Shown here piece by piece: positions 19,738-28,675 of a DNA stretch of 64,000 nucleotides (positions are counted from its first letter, which is position 1; each line of letters begins with the position of its first letter). This DNA comes from Modestobacter sp. VKM Ac-2986 (GTDB taxonomy: Bacteria; Actinomycetota; Actinomycetes; Mycobacteriales; Geodermatophilaceae): positions 1-64,000 of the forward strand of contig NZ_JAPVBH010000004.1 of assembly GCF_026967795.1 (NCBI RefSeq), in the 5' to 3' direction. Under the pieces are notes generated by a model that was not told where the DNA came from, searched no databases, and saw nothing but the letters and a program-made list of their open reading frames with translations. Made by a program: the position numbers and the translations under genes.

Positions 19738-21666
19738 TCAGAGCCCGCCGAGGAAGGCGTCGGTGACGTCGACGGCCAGCTTGCTGGTCTGGCCGGCCTC
19801 GACCAGGACGGCGAACGCGAGGTCGCCCTGCGGCCCGCCCGCCTGCCAGCCCATGAACCACCCATGGGAGTCCGGCGGGGTGTTGGTGCCGAACTCGGCC
19901 GTCCCGGTCTTGCCGAACACCTCGCCGCGGTCGGCGACCCCGGTCGCGGTCCCGGTGAGCACCACCTGGCGCATCATCGGCCGCAGCGCCTCGAGGACCT
20001 GCTGGCCGGGGCCGGCCGGCGCCGGCCCGGCCGGGTCGGCGCCCACGACCTCCACCGGGGCGGCCGGGGTGCCGCTGGCGATGCCGGCCGCGACCAGCGC
20101 GAGCTGCGCCGGGCTCATCAGGACCTGCCCCTGACCGATCTGGTCGGCGGCCTTGGTGGTGCCGGTCGCGTCGGCGGGCACGTCACCGCTGAAGAGGCCC
20201 ACCGGCAGCTGCCAGTCGCTGCCGACGCCGTAGGAGGCGGCGGCCGCGGCGAGCGCGTCGTCGGGCAGGGCCATCCCCTGCTGGATGAAGGTGGTGTTGC
20301 AGGACTCGGCGAAGGCCTCGGTCAGCGGCACGGTGCCCAGGTCGAACTGGTCCTCGTTCTCGAACTCGCGGCCCTCGACGACCGTCGTCCCCGGGCAGGG
20401 CACCGGGGAGTCGGGGGTGAGCGTGCCGGCGGACAGCAGCGCCGTCGCCGTCATGGCCTTCATGCTCGACCCGGGCGGGAACTGCCCGGACAGCGCGTTG
20501 GTGGGGTTGGCGGCCTCGTTGGAGCTGACGGCCAGGACCTCCCCGGTGCCCGGGCGCACGACCACGATGTGGGTGGCCAGCGGCTGGGCGGCGACCGCGG
20601 CGTCCGCGGCGTCCTGCACGGCCGGCAGCAGCGTCGTCTGCACGGGGGTGCCGGGCACGGGCTCCACGGCGGCGATCTGCCGGCCGGCGTCCTCCAGCGT
20701 CTCGTCGGTGGCGGCGACGGCGACGCTGAACCCGGCGGTGCCGGTCAGCTGCTGCTGGTAGGCCAGCTGCAGACCGGACAGCCCCAGCTGGTCACCGGCG
20801 GCGTACACCGGCTCGCCGTCCTCGCCCAGGGTGCCCTGCAGGACGTCGGCGGTGGCCTCCCCGACCCGGCCCAGCAGCGCCAGCCCGAAGCGGGAGCTGG
20901 GCGCCAGCAGCCGGGAGCTGGTGGGGAAGACCGCGCCGGGCAGGTCGAACACCTGGGCGCGGATCTCCTCGAAGTCCGGCCGGCGCAGGGTGATGACCGG
21001 GACGAACTGGCCGTCCGGCGCGGCCTCCACGTCGGCGTTGATCTCCTCCGCGGAGACGCCGGTGGCGGCGGCGAGCCCGGCGGCCAGCGCGGGCAGGTCG
21101 GTGACCTGGGCCTTGTCGACGCCGACGTTGACCACCTCGGTCACGGCGAACAGCGGGGCGCCGGTGCCGTCGGTGATCGCGGCCCGGTCGGGCAGCCGGC
21201 GGGTCAGCTCCAGGTGCTGCCCCGAGGCCAGCTCCGGGTGGACCAGGGTCGGTGCGGCCACGACCTGCCAGGCGTCGTCGGCCTCGCGCAGCTGCAGCGA
21301 GGCGTCGTACTGCCAGTCGGGGGCCGCGGGGAGGTCCCAGGTGGCCCGCCAGGCGACGGTGGCGGTCTCGTCGGTGACCGTGACCGCGCCGAGGGCGGGG
21401 GTCAGGGTGGCGTCGGGGAGGTCGGTGGCGGTCTGCTGCAGCAGCGTGCCGACCGCAGCGGGATCGGTGCTGCGGCCGGCGGCGGCGTCGGTCCGGCTCG
21501 CCGCCCAGTCGTCGAGGAAGGCCTGCGCCGCGGCGCGGACGTCGGCGGTGGGGTCGCTGGAGCAGCCGGCCAGCAGGGGCGCCAGGACCAGGACGGCCGC
21601 ACCGCCCGCCGTGGCCGCCCGGCGGGTGGCCCCGCGCCTGTACTCGGAACGTGATCGGCTGCGCAC
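19738..21666 (-). CDS. Penicillin-binding lipoprotein (class B transpeptidase, MecA-N type)
   Basis: This D,D-transpeptidase-type protein of peptidoglycan synthesis is anchored as a lipoprotein; the lipobox LLAGC places the lipidated cysteine at C35. The order is an NTF2-like MecA_N domain (about 38-150), a PBP dimerisation domain (about 160-340) and a transpeptidase domain with S400-S-M-K403, S455-C-N457 and K586-T-G588, so it looks catalytically intact. The frame stays open upstream, but GTG 21666 with GGGTGGGG starts right before the signal peptide and gives 642 residues. The orthologue in M. tuberculosis by position is Rv2864c. The NTF2 domain resembles that of low-affinity PBPs such as PBP2a; beta-lactam affinity cannot be read here. 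Confidence 0.92.
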   Translation of the reverse strand: MRSRSRSEYRRGATRRAATAGGAAVLVLAPLLAGCSSDPTADVRAAAQAFLDDWAASRTDAAAGRSTDPAAVGTLLQQTATDLPDATLTPALGAVTVTDETATVAWRATWDLPAAPDWQYDASLQLREADDAWQVVAAPTLVHPELASGQHLELTRRLPDRAAITDGTGAPLFAVTEVVNVGVDKAQVTDLPALAAGLAAATGVSAEEINADVEAAPDGQFVPVITLRRPDFEEIRAQVFDLPGAVFPTSSRLLAPSSRFGLALLGRVGEATADVLQGTLGEDGEPVYAAGDQLGLSGLQLAYQQQLTGTAGFSVAVAATDETLEDAGRQIAAVEPVPGTPVQTTLLPAVQDAADAAVAAQPLATHIVVVRPGTGEVLAVSSNEAANPTNALSGQFPPGSSMKAMTATALLSAGTLTPDSPVPCPGTTVVEGREFENEDQFDLGTVPLTEAFAESCNTTFIQQGMALPDDALAAAAASYGVGSDWQLPVGLFSGDVPADATGTTKAADQIGQGQVLMSPAQLALVAAGIASGTPAAPVEVVGADPAGPAPAGPGQQVLEALRPMMRQVVLTGTATGVADRGEVFGKTGTAEFGTNTPPDSHGWFMGWQAGGPQGDLAFAVLVEAGQTSKLAVDVTDAFLGGL

Positions 21667-21736
21667 GTACCCCACCCTGGCAGACGCAGCTCCCACGACC
21701 GAGCACCCCGCGCCGTGCCGGTCAGCCGCCCCGGCC

Positions 21737-21784
21737 CCGCTGCAGGGTCCCGCGCCGCGCGGAGCGTGGCGTGGGGGGCAGCGG
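21737..21784 (-). terminator. Hairpin with conserved loop after the GNAT gene (copy A1)
   Basis: Stem CCGCTGC (21737-21743) pairs with GCAGCGG (21778-21784). The loop contains a 25-nt block (21752-21776) identical to that of the hairpin after tsf (39486-39510), although the stems differ. It starts 8 nt after the GNAT stop codon. Confidence 0.65.
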
Positions 21785-21791
21785 AGTCCTC

Positions 21792-22643
21792 TTAGAAGAG
21801 GACGGAGGCGAAGGTGCCGACCTGGGTGAAGCCCACCCGCTGGTAGGCGGCCCGGGCGGCGGCGTTGTAGTCGTTGACGTAGAGGCTGACGACCGGGGCG
21901 ATCGTGGTGCGGGCGTACTCGACGACGGCGGCGGTACCGCGCTGGCCGATGCCCTGGCCGCGGTGCTGCGGGGAGACCCAGACGCCCTGCACCTGGCAGG
22001 CGGACCGGGAGACGGCGCCGACGTCGGCCTTGAAGAGCACCTCGCCGTCCCGGATCCAGGCCAGCGACTGCCCGGCGCGCACCAGCTCGGCCACCCGGGC
22101 CCGGTACCCGGCGCCGCCGTCGACGCGCAGCGGGCTGACCCCGACCTCCTCGGTGAACATCGCGATGGCGGCGGGGAACAGCAGGTCGATCTCGGCCGGC
22201 CGCACCGGGCGGACGGCGGGCTCGGCGGCGACGGTCGGCGGTCCGTCGATGGCCATCAGCGGCTGCCGGGCGCGGACCTCGCGGGCCGGCCCCCAGGAGG
22301 GCTCGAGGAGCTCCCACAGCGGCAGCACCGAGGCGGCGGGGCCGACGATGGTGGAGCAGCGCCGGCCGGCCCGCCGCGCCCGCTCGGCGAACGCGGCGGC
22401 CGCGGCGCGCTCGGTGCCGGGCCGGGCGAACGGGATCAGGTTCGCACCGGCCAGGCAGACCGCGTCCAGTCGCCGTCCGGTGGACAGTCCCCACAGCGGG
22501 GCGCCCAGCGTCGACGACGCCGTCCCGTGGGTCTCGATCCGGCCGGCGAGCATGCAGGCACCGACGGGGTCGGTGTCCAGCAGCTCGCGGACGGCGAGCT
22601 CGTCGTCGGCGTCGAGCACCCGGGCGGCCGCGGCACGCAGCAC
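21792..22643 (-). CDS. GNAT family N-acetyltransferase with DUF4081
   Basis: The 283-residue protein has an N-terminal DUF4081-like half (about 1-140) and a C-terminal GNAT domain (about 145-283). The acetyl-CoA loop is in VSPQHRGQGIGQRGTAAVV, followed by VSLYVNDYNAAARAAYQRVG, the typical end of a GNAT fold. The family lies next to ispG in many actinobacteria (Rv2867c). The acceptor is unknown; the link with isoprenoid and envelope genes is only positional. The start is GTG 22643. Confidence 0.88.
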   Translation of the reverse strand: MLRAAAARVLDADDELAVRELLDTDPVGACMLAGRIETHGTASSTLGAPLWGLSTGRRLDAVCLAGANLIPFARPGTERAAAAAFAERARRAGRRCSTIVGPAASVLPLWELLEPSWGPAREVRARQPLMAIDGPPTVAAEPAVRPVRPAEIDLLFPAAIAMFTEEVGVSPLRVDGGAGYRARVAELVRAGQSLAWIRDGEVLFKADVGAVSRSACQVQGVWVSPQHRGQGIGQRGTAAVVEYARTTIAPVVSLYVNDYNAAARAAYQRVGFTQVGTFASVLF

Positions 22644-22680
22644 GTGGGTCCCCGTCCTCGACCGGCTCAGCAGGTGCGGG

Positions 22681-23847
22681 TCAGGAGACGGTGACGACCG
22701 GCGAGCCGCCGGCGGTGGCCAGCTCGTCGGCGGTCATCGCGGCGGCCAGACGGTTGGCCTCCTCGATGAGCGTGGCCACGATCAGCTCCTCGGGCACGGT
22801 CTTGACGACCTCGCCCTTGACGAAGATCTGGCCCTTGCCGTTGCCCGACGCGACACCGAGGTCGGCCTCGCGGGCCTCCCCCGGGCCGTTGACGACACAG
22901 CCCATGACGGCGACGCGCAGCGGCACCTCCATGCCCTCGAGGCCGGCGGTGACGTCGTTGGCCAGCGTGTAGACGTCGACCTGGGCGCGGCCGCACGAGG
23001 GGCAGCTGACGATCTCCAGCCCGCGCTGGCGCAGGTTGAGCGACTCGAGGATCTGGTTGCCGACCTTGACCTCCTCCGCCGGCGGGGCGGAGAGGGAGAC
23101 CCGGATCGTGTCGCCGATGCCCTGGGACAGCAGCGCGCCGAAGGCGACGGCGGACTTGATCGTGCCCTGGAACGCGGGGCCTGCCTCGGTGACGCCCAGG
23201 TGCAGCGGGTAGTCGCACTGCTGGGCGAGCAGCTCGTAGGCGCGGACCATGACCACCGGGTCGTTGTGCTTGACCGAGATCTTGATGTCCTGGAAGCCGT
23301 GCTCCTCGAACAGCGAGGCCTCCCACAGCGCGGACTCGACCAGCGCCTCGGGGGTGGCCTTGCCGTACTTCTCCAGCAGCCGCTTGTCCAGCGACCCGGC
23401 GTTGACGCCGATCCGGATCGGGGTGCCGGCGTACTTGGCGGCCCGCGCGATCTCGCCGACCTTGTCGTCGAACTTCTTGATGTTGCCCGGGTTGACCCGG
23501 ACGGCGGCACAGCCGGCGTCGATCGCGGCGAAGACGTAGCGCGGCTGGAAGTGGATGTCGGCGATGACCGGGATCTGCGACTTCTTGGCGATGATCGGCA
23601 GCGCCTCGACGTCGTCGGTGTCCGGGACGGCGACCCGCACGATCTGGCAGCCCGACGCGGTCAGCTCGGCGATCTGCTGCAGCGTCGCGTTGATGTCGGC
23701 GGTCTTGGTGGTCGTCATCGACTGCACGCTCACCGGGAAGTCGCTGCCCACGCCGACACCGCCCACGTCGAGCTGGCGGGTCTTGCGACGGGGAGCGAGG
23801 ACGGGAGGGGGCGCAGCCGGCATGCCGAGACTGACGGGGATCGCCAT
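22681..23847 (-). CDS. ispG: 4-hydroxy-3-methylbut-2-en-1-yl diphosphate synthase
   Basis: IspG (GcpE) is the [4Fe-4S] enzyme of the MEP pathway that converts MEcPP to HMBPP. The 388-residue length fits the bacterial two-domain form. The TIM-barrel part carries [16 protein letters not shown] and VRVAVPD. The cluster cysteines are in SCPSCGR and [10 protein letters not shown]. It lies between the GNAT gene and rip1, with dxr two genes away, so two steps of the pathway are clustered. ATG 23847 has no good SD. A TAGATA-like -10 box lies about 8-13 nt before it, which hints at a very short leader. Confidence 0.96.
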   Translation of the reverse strand: MAIPVSLGMPAAPPPVLAPRRKTRQLDVGGVGVGSDFPVSVQSMTTTKTADINATLQQIAELTASGCQIVRVAVPDTDDVEALPIIAKKSQIPVIADIHFQPRYVFAAIDAGCAAVRVNPGNIKKFDDKVGEIARAAKYAGTPIRIGVNAGSLDKRLLEKYGKATPEALVESALWEASLFEEHGFQDIKISVKHNDPVVMVRAYELLAQQCDYPLHLGVTEAGPAFQGTIKSAVAFGALLSQGIGDTIRVSLSAPPAEEVKVGNQILESLNLRQRGLEIVSCPSCGRAQVDVYTLANDVTAGLEGMEVPLRVAVMGCVVNGPGEAREADLGVASGNGKGQIFVKGEVVKTVPEELIVATLIEEANRLAAAMTADELATAGGSPVVTVS

Positions 23848-23922
23848 GCCGACCAGTATCTACCGCTCCGGCGAGGAGGTGGTGGCGGCACAGCTGTGAC
23901 GTCGCCACACGCCGGTCCACCC

Positions 23923-24023
23923 CCCTCGCCGGGCCCGCCGCGAGCGTGCCGGCGGCGCGGCGAGGGTCAGGCCCCCTCGCAGGGGCCCGCCGCGAGGGAC
24001 CAGCGATGGGGGGGGCGAGGGGG
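23923..24023 (-). repeat. Tandem GC-rich hairpins after rip1 (copy B1)
   Basis: Two hairpins follow the rip1 stop: 23972-24023 (stem CCCCCTCGC/GCGAGGGGG) and 23923-23966 (CCCTCGCC/GGCGAGGG). Each contains the 14-mer GGGCCCGCCGCGAG (23983-23996 and 23931-23944). The same 14-mer recurs after cdsA (one mismatch) and after the zinc-ribbon gene. They probably act as terminators, but the shared inner sequence goes beyond what a terminator needs. Confidence 0.65.
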
Positions 24024-24030
24024 TCCTTCC

Positions 24031-25356
24031 TCAGTTCAGCGTGATCGGGTTGACCAGGTCGGCGACCACGAGGAGCCCGGACAGCAGGAGGAACAGGCCG
24101 GCGACCACATAGGCGACCGGCATCAGCCGCGCGATGTCGAACGGGCCCGGGTCGGGGCGGCCACGCATCCGGGCGACGGTGGCGCGCGCCTTCTCGTACA
24201 GCGCCCCGGCCACGTGCCCGCCGTCCAGCGGGTAGATCGGCACGAGGTTGAACAGGAACAGCACCAGGTTGACGCTGGCGAGCAGGCCGACGAAGAAGCT
24301 GAGCTTCTGGACGGTGGTGAAGTCCTCGTCGGCGAAGGCCTCGCCCGACAGGCGCCCCACGCCCACGACCCCGATGGGCCCGTTGGGGTCGCGCTCCTCA
24401 CCGAGGAAGGCGGCCCGGAAGAGCTGGGGCACCCGCTCGGGGATCTGCACCAGCCGCTGCACCGACTGGCTGATCACGGTGCCGAAGTAGCCGGGGAGCG
24501 AGCTCAGCGGCTGGCGGGCGTAGACCTGCGCGGCCTGCACGCCCAGGTAACCGGCGGTGGCGATCTCACCGTCGGCGTCGTAGACCTGGTTCTCGATCGG
24601 CGTCACGGTCAGTTGCCGCTGCTCGCCGTCCCGGTCGATGGTCAGGGTCAGCGGGGTGTTCGCGCTGGCCTGGACGCGCACGACGAGGCTCGCCCAGCCG
24701 CCGTCGTTGGGGTCCTGGGCGATCGGCGTGCCGTCGACGGCCAGGATCCGGTCACCGGGCTGCAGCCCGGCCGCCGCTGCCGGGCTCGCCGGCGGCAGCG
24801 TCCCGGAGGCGTCGACCGGGGTCTCGCACCCGGCGTCGACCGGCGCGGTGGCCGGCAGCACGCAGGCGGGCACCCGGTCCACGGTCGTGCTGACCGCGGG
24901 GATGCCGATGCCGACGAGCAGCACGAGGAACAGGACGATCGCCAGGACCAGGTTGTGCGCCGGGCCGGCGGCCATGACGATGACCCGCTGCCACCAGGGC
25001 TTCTTGTAGAACACCCGGTCGCCGTCGGTGGGCAGCACGTCGTTGAGGGCCTGACCGCGCACCTCGGCGATGAAGCTGCGCATCCGGGTGGCGCGCTTGC
25101 TCTCGTTCTGCTCGGCCGGCGGGATCATCCCGACGATGCGGATGAAGCCGCCCATCGGCACGGCCTTGATGCCGAACTCGGTCTCCCCGTACCGGCGGGA
25201 GAACACGGTCGGGCCGAAGCCGACGAAGAACTGCGGCACGCGCATGCCGAAGCGGCGCGCCCAGTAGAAGTGGCCGAACTCGTGGAAGCCGATGCTGAAG
25301 AGCAGGCCGACAGCGAAGGCGACGATCCCGAGGACCGTCAGGAGGAACCCGCTCAG
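24031..25356 (-). CDS. rip1: Site-2 intramembrane zinc protease (Rip1/RseP family)
   Basis: This membrane-embedded metalloprotease cleaves transmembrane regulators such as anti-sigma factors within the membrane. The first helix holds the zinc motif HEFGH; a PDZ domain lies in the middle (about 180-300, with AGLQPGDRILAVDGTPI); the third zinc ligand is in NLVPIYPLDGGHV; further helices follow at the C-terminus. No ATG, GTG or TTG lies close to helix 1. CTG 25356 with GGAG 6 nt upstream is the best start and gives 441 residues, near the family norm. The long upstream frame is the dxr shadow. It sits between dxr and ispG, as in M. tuberculosis (Rv2869c). Confidence 0.93.
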   Translation of the reverse strand: MSGFLLTVLGIVAFAVGLLFSIGFHEFGHFYWARRFGMRVPQFFVGFGPTVFSRRYGETEFGIKAVPMGGFIRIVGMIPPAEQNESKRATRMRSFIAEVRGQALNDVLPTDGDRVFYKKPWWQRVIVMAAGPAHNLVLAIVLFLVLLVGIGIPAVSTTVDRVPACVLPATAPVDAGCETPVDASGTLPPASPAAAAGLQPGDRILAVDGTPIAQDPNDGGWASLVVRVQASANTPLTLTIDRDGEQRQLTVTPIENQVYDADGEIATAGYLGVQAAQVYARQPLSSLPGYFGTVISQSVQRLVQIPERVPQLFRAAFLGEERDPNGPIGVVGVGRLSGEAFADEDFTTVQKLSFFVGLLASVNLVLFLFNLVPIYPLDGGHVAGALYEKARATVARMRGRPDPGPFDIARLMPVAYVVAGLFLLLSGLLVVADLVNPITLN

Positions 25357-25369
25357 CTGGAACTCCGTC

Positions 25370-26569
25370 TCAGGTCGTCGCGGCGATGGCGGCGCGAGCG
25401 TGCTCCCGGGCCCACTTCTCGGCGGCCAGCACGTCCTCGACGCAGGTGGGTGCGCCGAGGTCCGGCGCGGCGTCGAGGGTACGCGCGATGACCTGCACGA
25501 TCCCTGGGAACGACAGGCGTCCGGCGGTGAACGCGGCCACCGCCTCCTCGTTGGCCGCGTTGTAGAGCGCCGGGACGACGCCGCCGGCCTCACCGGCCTC
25601 CCGGGCGAGTCGCACGGCCGGGAAGACCTCGGAGTCCAGCGGCTGGAACTCCCAGGTGCTCGCCGTCGTCCAGTCCAGCGCGGGCTGGACCTCCGGCAGC
25701 CGGTCGGGCCAGGCCAGGGCCAGGGCGATGGGCAGCCGCATGTCCGGCGGGCTGGCCTGGGCGATGGTCGCCCCGTCGGCGAAGGTGACCATCGAGTGCA
25801 CGATCGACTGCGGGTGCACGACCACGTCGATGTCGGCGTACGGGACGTCGAAGAGCAGGTGCGCCTCGATCAGCTCCAGGCCCTTGTTGACCAGGGTGGC
25901 GGAGTTGATGGTGACCACCGGCCCCATGTCCCAGGTGGGGTGGGCCAGGGCCTGCTCGCGGGTGACCCCGGCCAGCTCGTCGGCCGTCCGGCCACGGAAG
26001 GGCCCGCCGCTGGCGGTGAGGACCAGCCGGGCCACCTCGCCGCGGGCGCCACCGCGCAGGCACTGGGCCAGGGCCGAGTGCTCGGAATCGACCGGCACCA
26101 GCTGTCCGGGGGCCGCCGCCGCGGTGACCAGCGCTCCCCCGGCCACCAGCGACTCCTTGTTGGCCAGCGCGACCGTGCGCCCGGCCGCGAGCGCGGACAG
26201 GGTGGGGCGCAGCCCGATCGAGCCGCTGATCCCGTTGAGGACGACGTCGGCCGGGCGGGCCGCGAGCTCCTCGGCGGCGCGGGGACCGGCCAGGATCTCC
26301 GGCAGCGCGTAGTTGCCCTGGGCCCAGCCGCGCTGCTGGGCGGCGGCGTAGAACGCCAGCTGCAGGTCCTGCGCGGCGGTGGCCCGGGCGACGGCGACGG
26401 TGCGCACGCCCAGGGACAGCGCCTGCTCGGCCAGCAGTGCGACGTCCCCACCGCCGGCGGCCAGGCCGGTGATCTGCAGCCGGCCGGGGTTCTGCCGGGC
26501 GACCGCGATCGCCTGACGCCCGATGGAACCCGTCGACCCCAGCACGGTGATCTCGCGCGGCTCGCTCAT
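25370..26569 (-). CDS. dxr: 1-deoxy-D-xylulose 5-phosphate reductoisomerase
   Basis: Dxr makes 2-C-methyl-D-erythritol 4-phosphate from DXP with NADPH, the committed MEP step and the target of fosmidomycin. It shows GSTGSIGRQ near the N-terminus (NADPH), [11 protein letters not shown], the metal/substrate segment [18 protein letters not shown], and [21 protein letters not shown], all typical. ATG 26569 has a GGAG SD and gives 399 residues; the longer open frame upstream is not supported. It precedes rip1 by 13 nt and is divergent from the DUF2631 gene. Confidence 0.96.
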   Translation of the reverse strand: MSEPREITVLGSTGSIGRQAIAVARQNPGRLQITGLAAGGGDVALLAEQALSLGVRTVAVARATAAQDLQLAFYAAAQQRGWAQGNYALPEILAGPRAAEELAARPADVVLNGISGSIGLRPTLSALAAGRTVALANKESLVAGGALVTAAAAPGQLVPVDSEHSALAQCLRGGARGEVARLVLTASGGPFRGRTADELAGVTREQALAHPTWDMGPVVTINSATLVNKGLELIEAHLLFDVPYADIDVVVHPQSIVHSMVTFADGATIAQASPPDMRLPIALALAWPDRLPEVQPALDWTTASTWEFQPLDSEVFPAVRLAREAGEAGGVVPALYNAANEEAVAAFTAGRLSFPGIVQVIARTLDAAPDLGAPTCVEDVLAAEKWAREHARAAIAATT

Positions 26570-26770
26570 GTGCACTCCTCGCTGCCCTCGTCGGCGGCGT
26601 TCGCCGGTGCCGTGCCCTCGGTGCGGCCCCATCCTCGCAAGACCCGCCCCCCGGCCCGTCAGGTGCGCACCACCCCGGCCTGTCATCATGGGCGGGTGCG
26701 TGGGTCCGCCCGCGCACCGAGACACCAGTGACGCCGCGAACGCGGCCACGACCGCGAGCGAGGATGCCCA

Positions 26771-27091
26771 GTGAGCGATGCGACCGGCCGGGGACAGGGC
26801 CACCAGACCAGCGCGAAGGTGGTCGAGCAGTCCAACCGCGAGGAGGGCATCGTCCGGGCGGGCGAGACCCCCGTCATGCACGAGCGGCCCGAGGACTGGG
26901 GCTGGCACGGCGAGGCCGGCAGGACCGGCCGGATCGCCGGCTGGCTGTTCGCCCTCTTCATGCTGACCATGCTCATCGGCAACCACGAGGGCCGGGTCGA
27001 GGACATCTACCTGCTGCTGGCCACCGCCACCCTGGTCATCACGCTGCTGTGGGACATGCGCCGCCGGAAGAACGCCTGGCGCGCTCGCTGA
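26771..27091 (+). CDS. DUF2631 small membrane protein
   Basis: The 106-residue protein has a polar N-terminus with [10 protein letters not shown], then two hydrophobic helices (about 55-72 and 80-95) and a basic tail, [10 protein letters not shown]. This matches the actinobacterial family DUF2631, found near dxr in several genomes. Function unknown; inner-membrane location is inferred. Start GTG 26771 (GTGAGCGATG) is preceded by AGGATG. It is divergent from dxr and ends at a strong terminator. Confidence 0.85.
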   Translation: MSDATGRGQGHQTSAKVVEQSNREEGIVRAGETPVMHERPEDWGWHGEAGRTGRIAGWLFALFMLTMLIGNHEGRVEDIYLLLATATLVITLLWDMRRRKNAWRAR

Positions 27092-27105
27092 CCCCTGCTC
27101 GACCC

Positions 27106-27145
27106 ACGAACGGGTCCGCTCCCCACGGGGAGCGGGCCCGTTCGT
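27106..27145 (+). terminator. Strong hairpin after DUF2631
   Basis: The arms 27106-27124 and 27127-27145 are complementary over 19 positions, with one G-U pair and almost no loop. It lies 15 nt after the stop codon and is the longest perfect hairpin in the window. There is no T-tract. Confidence 0.8.
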
Positions 27146-27285
27146 CATGTCGGGGGCGGATCGACCAGTCGTGGACGCTCAGTTTGCGTGTCGTCACGCT
27201 GAGCACCTGGCCGGGACGCCGCGGCCGGTAGGAAGACCGGGCTGTTCCGGGACCGCCTCGGGGCACCCGACACCCCGGAGTCCTG

Positions 27286-28170
27286 ATGTCGCGCACGCTC
27301 CCCCGCCGGATCGCCGTCACCGCCGGGCTCACGCTCGTCGCCGGTGGCGGGCTCGGCCTGCTCCCCTCCGCCGCCCGGGCCGCCGACCTGCCCGTCCCGG
27401 TGGTCATCCCCAGCACCGTGGCCCCGGGCCAGGCGTACTCGATCGACCTCGCCGGCTGCTTCGACACCCGGTCGGACGTGCTGCCCGGCGTCGGCGCCGA
27501 CGCCGGCGAGCAGGGCCACTTCATCGGCCTGGGCAACGGCTCGGAGGCGTACCCCGACGGCACCGGGTCCCTTCCTCAGCGGGTCCAGCGAGCAGCTCCG
27601 CTCGGCACGTACACGATCAACGCCATCTGCACGGGCTACAACGGCGTGCAGGACTACCCGCCCGTCACCCTCACCGTGACCGCCGACGGCAAGCCCCTCC
27701 CCGCAGCGGCGGTCGCCACGGCCGCCCCGGCGTTCACCCCCGGCGCCGTCGCGAACACCCCGGGCATCGGGAGCACCACGTCCGCCAGCACGACCGTCGC
27801 GGCCGCTCCCGGCCAGGAGGTCCTCCGAGTGCTCCGGGGCTTCCAGCCGCACGAGGTGGTCACCGTCGTCCTGCACTCGACCCCCGTCGTGCTGGGCGAG
27901 TTCACGGCCGACACCGCGGGGGTGGTCACCGTGCGCTTCACCGTCCCCGCCGGCAGTGCGCTGGGCACGCACACCCTCGCCTACGACGGCGACCGGGGCA
28001 GCCACTTCGAGGAGACGATCACGCTCACCGCCGACGGCACGGCCCTGGCCTACACCGGCGCGGACGTCACCCAGCCGCTCGCGGGCGGCGCCGCGCTCGT
28101 CGCCCTCGGGGCCGGCGCGCTGCTGCTGGGCCGCCGTCGCCGCCGCACACCGGGTCCGCTGAAGGCCTGA
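27286..28170 (+). CDS. Secreted LAYTG-anchored surface protein (paralogue 1)
   Basis: The 294-residue protein has an N-terminal signal peptide (RR in the n-region, cleavage about ARA-A near residue 32), a beta-rich N-terminal domain with two cysteines (C58 and C115), a linker, then a domain (about 165-255) with TVVLHSTPVVLGEFTAD. It ends in a sortase-type signal: LAYTG, a hydrophobic helix and RRRRR. LAxTG is the motif used by class E sortases in GC-rich actinobacteria; no sortase is in this window. It resembles the next plus-strand gene along its length, most in the C-terminal third. GGAG precedes the ATG. Function unknown; adhesion or envelope structure is a guess. Confidence 0.8.
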   Translation: MSRTLPRRIAVTAGLTLVAGGGLGLLPSAARAADLPVPVVIPSTVAPGQAYSIDLAGCFDTRSDVLPGVGADAGEQGHFIGLGNGSEAYPDGTGSLPQRVQRAAPLGTYTINAICTGYNGVQDYPPVTLTVTADGKPLPAAAVATAAPAFTPGAVANTPGIGSTTSASTTVAAAPGQEVLRVLRGFQPHEVVTVVLHSTPVVLGEFTADTAGVVTVRFTVPAGSALGTHTLAYDGDRGSHFEETITLTADGTALAYTGADVTQPLAGGAALVALGAGALLLGRRRRRTPGPLKA

Positions 28171-28675
28171 ACCGCCCGCACGACCGGTCCTCGACGCCGG
28201 TCCGGACCCCCGACCGAGGGCCCGGGCCGGCGTTTCGGCGTCCCGGGCCACGTCGCCCACCTCCGGCACGGGCGCCGGGCACGGTCCGCGACACCGGTCG
28301 CCGCACGCACGGACGGCGACCGCGGGTCCCGTCCTGTCCTGTGCGCCGTCGAGCGGAACTGCGCCTGGCTGGGCGCGGGCCGGCAGGACCCCCCACAGCA
28401 CGTTGCGGTCGTTGGCAGATGTCCACCGCACCGATCGGTCATGTCCCGATCGACGACTGCACCTGAGGGGCGCCCTCTGGCAACTTCTAGAGCGGTGGAC
28501 GCCTCCTTGTCCAAGAGTTGCCCAGGGCGGCCTGAGGCGCGTGTGACTCATGTGAACTGTTGTGGCGATCCTGCACGTGTCGCTGTGAAGAGGTTGAGTT
28601 CGGACGGCTTCGTGCCGATAGACATGTCACAGCAGGCCGGGACGCCCGAGCCGCTAAGACTCCACGGAGGATCCG
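28171..28675 (+). other. 505-bp intergenic region between the two LAYTG genes
   Basis: No gene is convincing here; short frames on both strands lack ribosome-binding sites. A GC-rich inverted segment near 28217-28250 (GGCCCGGGCCGG and TCCCGGGCC) may terminate the first gene. The last 120 bases are less GC-rich and look like a promoter and leader, ending in a strong SD, GGAGG, before ATG 28676. Confidence 0.6.
28614..28621 (+). promoter_or_regulatory. Possible WhiG/FliA-type -10 box
   Basis: GCCGATAG matches 7 of 8 bases of the -10 consensus for WhiG/FliA sigma factors (GCCGATAA). It lies 54 nt before the start codon of the second LAYTG gene. The -35 side is weak (TGAG where TAAA is expected, 15 nt upstream). 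A WhiG-type sigma gene is at 42891-43688. This is a candidate only. Confidence 0.35.

Noticed and set aside
19738-22494. 918-residue version of the PBP ORF
   Set aside because: The extra N-terminal part is a shadow of the GNAT gene; a lipoprotein signal with SD starts at 21666.
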